A stretch of 64,000 bases of DNA. It comes from Branchiostoma floridae. Its lineage: Eukaryota > Chordata > Leptocardii > Amphioxiformes > Branchiostomatidae. This document shows positions 11,879-23,179 of the stretch, piece by piece. The notes under the pieces were generated by a model that saw nothing but the letters and a program-made list of their open reading frames with translations, was not told where the DNA came from and ran no database searches. Made by a program: the position numbers and the translations under genes. Position 1 is the first letter of the stretch. The number at the start of each line of letters is the position of its first letter. The DNA lies in contig NC_049991.1 of the NCBI RefSeq assembly GCF_000003815.2, positions 12,451,123 through 12,515,122 on the forward strand. The letters run 5' to 3'.

Positions 11879-13935
11879 GATGAACTTCGTTCCTCTGTCT
11901 TTTGTCCACGTCCCGTTTGTTGGCGTCTCTATGTAAACAAGGAAGTGATTAAAATTACCATAGTGATAATTCTTGTTTAAGTGAGCTTTTAACCTTAGAT
12001 GGTGGGATGTCATTAACCCCATTAGGAGCCGAACAAATGCTCAGTTGCTTGATTTTCCAAAAAGTGGCAACATCAAAGGTCTTTTCACTTTTGTCAGTTT
12101 TATAGCTTTTGTTTACGATATCTAAAACATAGAACGTTATCACTAATTCTTTTATGGTCCTTGGCTAAATGAACAACACGACAGACGCATTACGCCTGCT
12201 GACTATGAATAATTGATAAATGTTGTAGCTTACGAGGAGCCTGAGAGGAAGGGGAAAGAAGATAATATCCCTAATCTGCAAAGTCCTAGAGACAGTCAAA
12301 TAGACCAAATAAGCAATAGAATACAAACGTTACCTTTACTACATGTTGAATTATCGTGTACATACACGAAGCTGTTGGAAAGGCATAAGAAAGGTATTAT
12401 GTCGCTGTTCTATGTTAACACTTGTAAACACTATATATAGGCTGTAATCAATTTCACGAACACATCAAGTTTTTTCGGAGGACGAAATAGATTGACAGTT
12501 GTATAGTAGTAACCTTCATTTTATAGACTTTAATAAAGCTAAGTGGTGCTCGAATTATAGTTAACATTAATATTCACTGCAGTTTTGAGCAGATGCACTG
12601 AACAAAAATGTCGCTAGAGGACGTTTCAAACAGCAACGTCAGGTGGATACTGTAAAGGTTAAGGTTGACGTGATGATTTTTAAATAGGAGGTATTGTGAG
12701 GTGGAACTTCTAAAACGGTAACGAACGCAAATCTGTCGGCATCTCTTTGGAAATCATAGACATATGCTGTAGATATGAAGATGTAATTAATTGCGTATCG
12801 ATATTTTCAACTTCACGTAGGTGGAAATTTTATTGTAGCCTTTTGTGCAGTACCACCTCTGGCCACCAGGGAAAATTTCACAAAACTTCCATCATACTCG
12901 AAGTGCTCCTCTCACTTTTTTCCCCACTAGAGTACGAGAATTTGTGACACAGGTTGCTGTATCAATAATTAGCTGAACATGTAATTCCTCTGTTATGCAT
13001 AAGTGTAACGCACACCAGTTCTTGCATCGTGTTTATAAACTGTCGAATAACAACATGTAAACATATATCCTACACTAGCTCATCGTATATCATTTTCGAC
13101 TTTTCACATCTTCTCACTCGAACGAAAACTATGGCCATCGATCTCAAAGTCATTATTTGATTATCTTCTCAATCACAAAACTCAGGTTAGGTCAGGTTAA
13201 AAAGAGCCGTGGTTAAAGGTTGTACTTTTGATGTACTAAGTCTAGTTTGTGGAGACTTTGCACTGTGACTGATGAAACTTGAACTTTGTGCTTAGATTTT
13301 CACCGCAAACCTTTGGTGCTCTTAAAGCTCCTGTGTACACGCTGGATCCAATAACAGTGTATGTTTATGACAGTTTGGGTTGATTAATGTCCTGTAGACA
13401 TATATACATTCCTGTGAATACCCGGGTATTGTCAACTCTGTACAGCCAAAACATAACGTGAACAAACCACCCTCACAAAGCCCTTCAATCAGCTGCCATG
13501 TCACATTAGCTGTGTAAAGTCCTAAGTTTGGTTTCTAACTTTTGTTGTGCTAGTCGCTATAGCAGCAGGACTCAGTATAGAGATCACAGTCAGCATTTCT
13601 TCAAAGGCTCCCATCACATATCATTTTTGCTACCCAGAATCGACCCAAGTATTGTAAACCATTTCTATAGACTTAATGATCGTATTTTGATATCAATTAA
13701 CGTTGCTTACTTACATCAATCAATAAGTTATTCCGATGTTTATTTTGCTGTGGTAATTTCGTTTTTGTAGCTTTTCAAATCTTCTTTTGGAGTCACTACA
13801 TTGTACCCAGCGGTTCAGGGAAATAATTTCAATAGAGGTGTTCAACAATTATCAGTCCATACGCGCTGTTCAAAACGTTTACATTTTACAAAGTCATTCA
13901 GACACTATTTTAGACGAGCACCATGTCTACCATGT
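11879..13935. other. Intergenic region upstream of Ly6 gene B; nothing recognised
   Basis: AT-rich sequence without a recognisable exon. Short ORFs here have no plausible domains, splice sites or biased codon use. Confidence 0.45.
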
Positions 13936-14342
13936 ACTCACTCACTCACTCACTCACTCACTCACTCACTCACTCACTCACTCACTCACTCACTCACTCA
14001 CTACTCACTCACTCACTCACTCACTCACTACTCACTCACTCACACACTCACTCACTCAATCACTCACTCACTCACTCACTACGCACTCACTCACTCACTA
14101 CTCACTCACTCACTCACTCACACACTCACTCACTCACTCACTCACTCACTACTCACTCACTCACTCACTCACTCACTACTCACTCACTCACTCACTCACT
14201 CACTCACTCACTACTCACTCACTCACTCACTCACTCACTACTCACTCACTCACTACTCACTCACTCACTCACTCACTACTCACTCACTCACTCACTACTC
14301 ACTCACTCACTCACTCACTCACTCACTCACTCACTCACTCAC
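13936..14342. repeat. (ACTC)n microsatellite with periodic slips
   Basis: About 400 bases of ACTC tetranucleotides, broken at intervals by a one-base shift (CACTACTCAC). It produces long Thr/His/Ser/Leu ORFs in all three frames, none of which is a gene. Confidence 0.97.
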
Positions 14343-14390
14343 AATCAATCAATCAATCAATCAATCAAACAACCAACCAATCAATCAATC
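14343..14390. repeat. (AATC)n microsatellite
   Basis: A short AATC/AACC tetranucleotide tract directly follows the ACTC array and probably arose from it. Confidence 0.93.
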
Positions 14391-15238
14391 GCGGAGAAAG
14401 AAAAACACACCCATCATGTATCTGAAAATACGGTTTGTATTCTCTTGAACAAAAATACAGCAGCTCCTATACATTTAGTGTACATTTTCCATGAACAGGA
14501 AGCTGACGCTGTCAAACATGCCATTCCATCTGAAAAATGGCGCGTTGTCATATTCAGCATCTACTTCTCAAGAGTGTAATAATGTACAGCATTAAAGAGA
14601 CACAAAGACCTGCTTTGGTTTCACCTAACAATGCAGCAAACAAGCAAAAAAGTAGCAAAAATAGAGTCACATTTGATGCACGCTTTGTCAATCTCCAAGG
14701 TAACGTTATGACGGATACCTCTTCAGCGATTGGCCTTGGCGCGATTTCTGAGCGACATTTTTCTTGTCGGTTTTTATCTGTTTTGTAAGGCAAATTGGTC
14801 ATCTTTATGCCAAAAACTTTCTGGAAAGTACATAAGAGATGTTGACCAACATCTTTAAAGTACCAAAATCTATCTTAACAAGACTGTATCTAGTCACCAC
14901 CACTACAAGTCGCAACGACCATCATTTTTAGTCTTGTTCAGATATTGTAGGTTATTTTCACGTTTTCACTTCCACTTTTTTTCTCTCCCCCTTTTCTTGT
15001 CATCTCTTTTAAAGATGCACTTGCGTCAAGATGTAAAAACCGACAGTCATGTCTCTTGAATAAAACACCTTTGAACACAGTTTCAAACTGTCTTAACAGC
15101 TATTTGAATTTCGGCAGAAACCGTCCACGTACACGGCCGTCAGACCTAAGTCATCACCTGACCTGTGGGAGTTTCCGCTCGTGATGTCATCACAACTTGC
15201 GTTGCGTCATCAACACCACACGTTTTGTAATGACATCG
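14391..15238. other. Intergenic region downstream of Ly6 gene C
   Basis: No exon seen. The last 120 bases are GC-rich and lie directly after the stop codon of the minus-strand Ly6 gene C, so they are probably its 3' untranslated region. Confidence 0.4.
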
Positions 15239-17479
15239 TTACCACAATGCCAAAATGGCGAAGAGCGCGGACGCCATGGTGACAACGACGCTAACGTGGA
15301 CGTCAGCTGCGCCAGACCCGGCGACTCCGTCGAGCTCAAGGCTTGCGTCGTTGCAGCTGTTCGTAGTACAACAACGCCGGCAGGTCTTGATGCCCCCTGC
15401 GGTATTACAGAATTCATTCTTGTTGTCCTCAGTGCAGGTGTCGCCCGTCTCTCCACATCCACGGATGAAGGTGATCACATTGGATGTCGTGTTTGTCTTA
15501 TGGTATGCCTGTAATAATGCCAATATCATAAGTAATCTAAGTACGAATTTAGTCCAACTTCGAAGTTACCCAGCAAAGAAGACATCAAGACATCAATGAC
15601 ATCAATGACAACCATTTCTATTGTTGTTCTTTGGAACCTTTGTACAGTGTTTTACATTTATTGACAATCAAACACGCTTAATGAAAAGGAAAGCGTGTCC
15701 CTGTTAAGTGCTCGATACTACTCTGTAAAATGTGCTACCAGACACATCTGTATTTTTTAAAACCATTGTGCTACGTATTTGGTCTGAGCTACCTGTGTGT
15801 TACCTGCTACAAAGCTGAAGTAAGAGATATAAAAAATTCAGTTTGAAACGATTGTATGCAGATATGTAGAATCTTAGTTGCAAAAACTCACCCAGCATGA
15901 GCCACTGCACGTTGTAGTTGATGTGCTGACATCCCTTCCGCATTCATCTGTCTCGTTGCCAGTACAGCTCAGGCACGTGAGAGACTGAAGTGGTAAGTAG
16001 TGACTGGGTCAGTATTAAAAACGTGGGCATAGTGCTATTTTCAGTCTTATGTTTCTGTCATAAGTGCGGTTCAGCCGTGAGTGAATATGAGTGTAAGGCA
16101 TTGATTTTCCACAAATGTCACTTTCAGTTTAACTCCATAGGGCTTATTCAAGTCTTCAACTATGCAGAAAGACAGAGAATCATTAGTTAGAAACATCATA
16201 CACATCAAATCTCGTCAAAAACACAATTTCAATGCGCTTTAACCAGTCACAAGTGGAAGACAAGTACTTGTCAATCCCCTAATTATAAGCCGCAATTTGG
16301 TATGCATGTATAATGTTATGTATGTTATACACTTAAACAAAAAATCAAGACTCACCGCTGCAGTGGTTGCGGTCCCACTTCCCTGAAAAGCAAACCATAC
16401 AACAGTTATCTCTTTTGTCTACTAACGGCTAAAGATAACTCTCACACGAGAGACGACTCAGGCAATGCAGATGGATTGATGTTACAATGGACGCAATATC
16501 GCTTATGTTGTCTATCTTGAATCAAATAAATTACAATTGAAACACAAGCACTACTCACCCCAGCGTTGGTGGCAGACCCTGATCCCGCCGCTGTCACCCC
16601 TGACGCTGCCAATGTGAAGACAGATAAACAACAAAATAGTAAAAAGAATTAATTATCAGATGGATGAGCTTACATATAAGACGTATCATATCATGCTTGT
16701 TGTGTAGCTTGCTGCTTTAACTAAATTAGTTACATCATGTCAGTTTCATTTTCTTTTGACTCATTCATCCACATATCTTACTTTTTTACTAACAACGAAA
16801 CATACATGTGTTTGTGTTAAATGTATCGATGAAGCATCTTGATAAATAAATAGCTATATATAGTTCCTAACAAAAGACATCAGCTAGTGTGAGTGAGAGA
16901 TGTATGGTGATTACATGTACTCTCATTTCCAGTACATGCTGTGCGACACAACAGTTGACAGACAAACCCGATGACACATCGACAACTTAAAAAGTCAACT
17001 CAAAGAAAAGAAAGAAAGAAAAGTTTGTAATGTGCAGTTCCTATACAGGACCTTACCTGCAGTTGCTGCAGTCGTCACCGTCCCACCAGAGGTCTGAGGA
17101 ACACTAGCAGTGGTTGCACCTGAAGCTGCACTCGTAGCTGCAACCGTAGTTGAACCCGTGGTTGTGGACTGACACACGGCTGCCAGCACCAGTCCTACGT
17201 AACAGATCGATATTAGACATATATAACTTTGCACCAGTCAAAAATTAGATATTTTGAATGACACCTGCAAGTGGCATGCAATAACCGGAATGCAATGTAA
17301 ACATAGTGATATTTATTGTCAAACTAAGTAAAGTTAGTCTTGATCACTGCACGCTACGTGCTTATTTGCACCCCTACAACATGAAAGGTAGGAACAGTAG
17401 AGCTCGTGATGTGTTGACGTTAGCATGGAACGAAAGGAAACTCACCGGACACACACAATAAAATGGCCAAGACCTTCAT
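15239..17479 (-). CDS. Ly6/uPAR-like protein C with short Ala/Thr/Ser-rich stalk
   Basis: Complete six-exon gene: 17446-17479 (ATG), 17057-17194, 16560-16606, 16356-16382, 15892-15984 and 15239-15508 (stop). Phases 1, 1, 0, 0, 0 fit, giving 202 residues. The signal peptide is MKVLAILLCVSGLVLAAVC, split by the first intron. The stalk (about residues 20-82) is rich in Ala, Thr, Ser and Gly and is spread over three exons, one of only 27 bases. The Ly6-like domain runs from TCLSCTGNET to KTCRRCCTTNSCN, with the same twelve cysteines as genes A and B. The C-terminal hydrophobic stretch (VVVTMASALFAILALW) suggests GPI anchoring. Unlike its paralogues, the last two domain exons are fused, so the intron before the final RRCC block is absent. 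It is probably a surface glycoprotein of unknown role. Confidence 0.87.
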
Positions 17480-20400
17480 CACGAAACTGTTGTCAGCTTT
17501 CCTTTCCTCTGGAAACAAAGGAAAACCAACATTACTTTGATGCTCATGCATTCATGTTAAACAATTACTAGTAATGTCTTTCTTCCATCAAGAAATGTAA
17601 TTTTGTATTTTCTGCACAATAGTTGCTAGAATTCGGTAATGGAGTGATGGTACATCATTTGTTACCCTAGAGGGCATTAAAGATCTGATCGGTAGAATCC
17701 AAGATCATTCAAGAAAAAAATTCTATTATCTTAATTCTTAATTGTGTAATTGTCATGGCATAGCATATTTTGTACTGTTGATATAACGACGTCCATTGAA
17801 TCACCGGCTATAGAAAAAATATTCAATGAGATTATTCCAGTTGCATATGGATCAGACAGTAAATCTTTACACATAGTTTCTGGTTTATCATTAACGTTAA
17901 CAACATTGTCTCCTGTGCAAAGAAAACCCACGCCTATAAAAGGTCATTAAGTCATTTCAAATGGTCCCGGCAGAAACTGTGTGCTTCTCAGCCGACATCC
18001 AAACGCCGACGTCTGCATGCATTGGTTCCACAAAGGCAATTATGTTACTAATGGTAATTTTAAGTCCACGGCATGTTGATGCCAATGAAAACCTAGTCCT
18101 TTTTATCTAGATTAAATCACATCAATTAGAGTTTTCTTCTCATCACTGCTCCAGTCAACCTAGCTGGTGATGTGAGAAAGGTTTCCAGGCGTCTTGTACC
18201 ATAAAACGACCTACACATACGTGCATGTAAGTGTACTATCAACTATACATCTTTATAGTGCAAGGTAAATTGCCTAACGAGGGGCACTCTGTTTCTTAAG
18301 ACGTTTACAACTTAGTTAACGCGTCTTACTACCCCAACAACAGCATCTTATTTATGATCTCTACCTTTGGCATTACCACAAAGTAATGTGACTAAATGAA
18401 GATTTAGAGCCGTGTTTGGTATTGAGGTAATGAAGTTAGAGTCTATTGGCGTAAATCATGGGAGAAACTGTTTTGTGTTGTTGCTAGGTTACTATCTCCA
18501 AGGGACTTTGACGCTAAACAAACCGGGTGATGCTGACTACACGTTACTAGGCTCCATCAAATATATTCAAACACTCCTGCGTCGTTAAAGGGTCGCGCTG
18601 AACACTAAAAGGGATTGGTCCCATCGACAATCCAACTGTTTGAGACTTTTGACTCACTTAGGAACGACTTCCTGCAAGTTGCAATTATTCAGTCAAAAAT
18701 GATTCCCTCACCATTAGGACTTTTTGAATAGACCCTTTATCGTGCTCCTTTGTACCTGATGTTTTTTACGTAGAAATAAAAAAGGAACAACTTTATCTCA
18801 ACAATTTTAATAAACAATGGATAAATCGTTCTAGCGTACATGTTATGATTTTGCATCAAGTTTTTGGAGGTCCAATAAAAACGTATTGATTTTTAGCTGT
18901 GTTTACGCTCCGTGTGGTCTGTTACTAATGTCGGCAAACACGGCGAGTGCTATGCTTATGATTGCAGACGCGTAAGTCAATACGCCACGATTGCAAACGT
19001 GTCAGCTAGGTTTGCACTAGTTTGATAAACGTTAAAACGCACTTTTGGCCTCCACACTCAAAGATTGAAATTCGTTTCGTGATGCAATCATCAAAGGACA
19101 GCGAGGCTCAGCGTTAGAAAAAAACTAATAACGCGTTCATATGTGATCAATGTTTGCAACACAACTCCATCAAAAATCAACATTCGTACATTTTTGTCCG
19201 TAGTAGGATTGAGGTTCAAAAACTTTTCTCACACAAAATGAAAATGTTGCGACCTTTCACGGATTCAATTATTCTCCTGGGCTATTTTTAATACCAGGGA
19301 GACAAATTGTTTTGTTACGCGTTTTCACCGCTAGCCCAGACTAATAAAATGTACCACCTGTGGTACAAGACAAGAATTTAAGTATTCTGGGTCAATACTC
19401 ACCACCTGAAAACATGTTGAATGGTTTAAGACAGTAGATAAAACACTTAACCTTAACGGACACTGGCAAAGTTTTTACTACTAGTATTACTTCTCAACTC
19501 AATCCTCCCACAATTTTAAAGGGAAACAAATCTATTTGTTTCACGCCCACGGTTGAGACCCAGACTGATTAAAATGGCTGTTCGAAAATACGTGCATGTT
19601 CAATACTACAGCCTTTGTTCACAACGGATCTTGGAAAAATAGAAAGGTCCTTAATTTTTATGGAAAATTGGCATTTGTGTTTTGACCACAAATATGACGG
19701 CGAGACTTTCGTGAAGAAAAACGCAAGTAATCATCAACTAGGAATTGATGAAAAGGCTATCAAGGCAACGAGACTCAACAATGTCGGTGTTGATGTCTCC
19801 TATATTCACGTTTCCATGGATACAGAAGTACTAAAGCGTTAAAAACTTCCTTGTTAGGCTAGTAACTTAGCATTCTCCTTCTCCTGAGACATCTTCAAGC
19901 ACCAGTGACAAACATACATGTTGTTTCAGTACACACCTGCTATGATACCTGTCCTGAACACTTACGAGAACACGAGTGTTTGTAAGCTCATATCTTGACC
20001 TGGACATCCCAACAAATAAGTGTAGAGAAGGTAAAGATGTGGCGCACTTTTAAAGAGTAAGATAAAGACGTATAATCTATTTTGTGACTTCGTCTCAATA
20101 TCTTCTACCGACAATGATTTACAAATGATTAAGAAGGGTAGATACAGCGAAACTCACAGTCTTGAAAAAAGTATCTCCTTTCGTCAGCTTCTATCCACTT
20201 GTTTTCCGTCGACAATGAGGCCAAGCGATAAACTGCTGCGTGTTTTAAAGATATTCCCGACTGTTGATGTCAAATAGCGACCGCGGCCCGGTAACAGCAC
20301 ACAGCCGGTGGAACGCATATCCGTCCGTTGCTAAGCGACGGTAGACGATATTTATTACATGTGCCGGCAAAACGCTACAGATATGGTGTGTCCACACAAG

Positions 20401-22080
20401 TTTCCATGGTAACATGCATCAAGAAATTATTAATGAGTTGGCCATCCAATATGTGTGACAATCGCTCAAGCCTATGTATAATTTGGCACGACGAGTGGGG
20501 CGGGCGAGGCATTTCTGACATATTAATTCTGTTGAACGAAGACTTAGTGCGCTGGGCAGACGCAGAATGTTGTTGACGGAAAGACTGGACCTGAACCGTT
20601 TTGGATTGCCCTTTCGAATAATTTACTTTAGATTGCTTTAAAGCTTTTGGACTTGACGAGGGCAATAACTGCACGAACTGAACACAGGTCGTTTGGAGTG
20701 AGAAACATGATCAATCTCCATCGGTACGGACATTATATCTCCCAGGTATATTTGCTAATCAATGAGAAAACAGATTCATTATAGTTCCAGATTAGTGAAG
20801 AATGTAAAAAGGGTACTTAGTGTGCTGATCTCGAGCAATATGGTAGGAACGTTTCTTATGCAAGTAATTGATATATTATACATTGTTGATTGTTGTTTAC
20901 AGTCGACAGTAGATGGTAGTATGATATGACATGATGATTGAAATAAATGTTCAGAAGAAGGTATTTGGTGACATCGCGCTTGTGTGTTAATGTGTGTGTT
21001 TGTTAAGGATATTTCTAGTCAGTACGACTTAGAAACGAATGTGTGAATTGTAATGATTGATAGACCGTAGGTCTTGGGAAAACGAAGATAAATGCCTCTT
21101 GGCGACTGACCTTGGTACTGCAGAAGACCTTTTGGTGTCTTTTTTTGTCCTAGACATGCTATGGTATCGAATTTTTGATTGCAGGTAAATTTTGTTGGAG
21201 GGAACACTTGCGTAGATCTTTGTTCCCCTAGCAGCTTGCTCCGGAACTACAGTGGAGACTTCGTTGAAATCTTTCAAGTAGGACAACTCGGCTAAGGAAC
21301 AACGAATTTCGTTGGTACTCGATTTTCAGGTAGCTTAGACAGAGCCGTATCGCGCGCGTAAACAATGGAATGTAAATTAGGACTTACCGTGTATGTGATT
21401 GAGGAAGGACTTTAATTGCAGTGTTTTCCATAACAAAGACTCAAAATATTTCATAAAGTTATGAGGTCTCTGAACTCTTGTTATTGGAAAGGACTCTAAT
21501 GAGTGACAAGTCATGACGTACCTCAAATTACATGTTGCCGTGTATTTACTCTTCGGAGTGTAAAACAATCTTGGGTTGTTACTTCGTCTTGGCTTTTGTG
21601 ATTTCAAACACCCCATATATCATCAAGTGCACCTTGTAGTGGTAAACGGTATTTGCAGACCAGACCGAAGGCTTGCATGGGAACGGGGGCACGTTAGTCG
21701 ACCCGTACGTGTTGTACGCGATTGCGGGTTAGTTCAGGAAGCAGGGAACAGACGGCATGTAGTGTTGTAATTCTAAAAGTCATTCCCAATCACCAAACAT
21801 GACGGGCCCCTGAACCAGTTTGTCTTGTCTTGTCTTCTGGTCGCCGATAGCACCCAGTTTATCGGCTCCGGTCGTGTACATAGCTACTGTGTGTGATCCA
21901 TGAAGGGAACATAAAATCTCGAAAATTGTGATTGATTAATCTAAGAGTTTTGCTTAGGAAATGACGGATTTTGAAATGCTTATTGTTTAATTCAAATCGT
22001 AACGCCCCGTGTGAGCTGTGTGCCATGTGCGCCACCATGCGGAGAACAAACCACAATACAGCGGTTCCCACTTATTCGTC
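17480..22080. other. Gene-free stretch upstream of Ly6 gene C; nothing recognised
   Basis: About 4.6 kb with no recognisable gene, RNA gene or tandem repeat. A short minus-strand frame at 17731-17931 reads smoothly but has no domain and no supporting exons. Confidence 0.45.
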
Positions 22081-22620
22081 GAAAACGCCCCTTTTTCACC
22101 TTGCGTGACAAGGTGTAATTTTCCTCGCCATGACACCACCTCGCCGTGAGCTTACACTCTGCTCTTCCATGTTACATGACCAGATGGGCCTATTATAAAC
22201 CGTCTTGAACAATGTGACCAGGTGAGATTAGTCTCTAATGAGTCTCGGAAACAACAGACATCCAGGACATTTCAGGGTGTCCGGGGGTCATCCGATATGC
22301 ACAATGTGAATGACGAGGCTGTCACAGCTCTGACCCCATCATCTACCTTCATTCAGTGACCGCAGGTGTGATCTCCTCCTAATACACCACTGACCTCTCA
22401 TGTGACCTTGGAGGGCTAATAATGGCGGACATGCTCCATTAAACAGCGACCCCTCACGGACACGAGCATACTACACCCCTCGGGGGTCCGCCGTAATGGT
22501 GCCTGTCCGGCTCATAAGCTGTACTTGATTGTGATGTGTTTAAGCTAATTTAGTCCTCTTAAACATCATTACCAAGCTCTTGACTGTGTTAAGATCAGCT
22601 TTCCCACTGCGGTGATTGTA
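22080..22620. other. Candidate conserved non-coding block
   Basis: GC-rich, non-repetitive sequence with no ORF, set in AT-rich surroundings about 6 kb upstream of the homeobox gene. Its composition is typical of regulatory blocks around developmental genes. Conservation itself cannot be seen from one sequence. Confidence 0.25.
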
Positions 22621-22988
22621 GAGTGCCGAGAACGTGGTCGTTCCTACTGAGTCAACACCTGCTCTATAATCTGGGAGAGAAAACGTTCACAAGGACTGAT
22701 GATCATGAGAACAATCAAATCAGAAAATCTCAAGGTGTTTGAATGTACATTCAGAGCTGGTAAGAATGCTAGAAAGACAAATTTTAAAAAAGAATGCCCC
22801 CGTTATTTTATTACCAAAGTTGGATGCTTGTGACATGACAATGAAAACAAAGTTTTGAAATTTCGAATGAAGATGAAATGACATTTTTAGGTCTGGATAC
22901 GACCAAAACGACCAGCTGGGCAGGATACAAATGTTACATCAAATCATGATAACCCCTTTGCATACTATCAGTCATGTCATTAGCATAA

Positions 22989-23179
22989 TGCTGTGGCCAC
23001 ATTTCCAAACCAGGGGCCGACCGAGATCTTTGCGAAAATTAAAAGTGCTTATCAAGAGATATATACATATTATGCCTATGACTAATTCTTTTTACGCTTT
23101 GTGTGTTATGTTGTCTTGTATATCATACGTTTCCGAAAGCTGCCCGACCGGGCCCCGGTTTGGAAATGTGGCCGTAGCA
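22989..23179. mobile_element. Short MITE (191 bp), family 1 copy 1
   Basis: The left end TGCTGTGGCCACATTTCCAA is repeated inverted at the right end, and the match continues through a GGGGCC..GACCG block, about 33 bases in all. The interior resembles, in the opposite orientation, the interior of the element near 49447-49645. No clear target-site duplication and no coding capacity. Confidence 0.75.

Noticed and set aside
13787-14579. Three overlapping Thr/His/Ser/Leu ORFs of more than 200 codons
   Set aside because: Produced by the ACTC tetranucleotide array; all three frames are equally open.
17731-17931. Smooth-reading minus-strand frame (FLCTGDNVVN...)
   Set aside because: Possible acceptors exist, but there is no known domain and no flanking exon; overlapping plus-strand frame is equally open.
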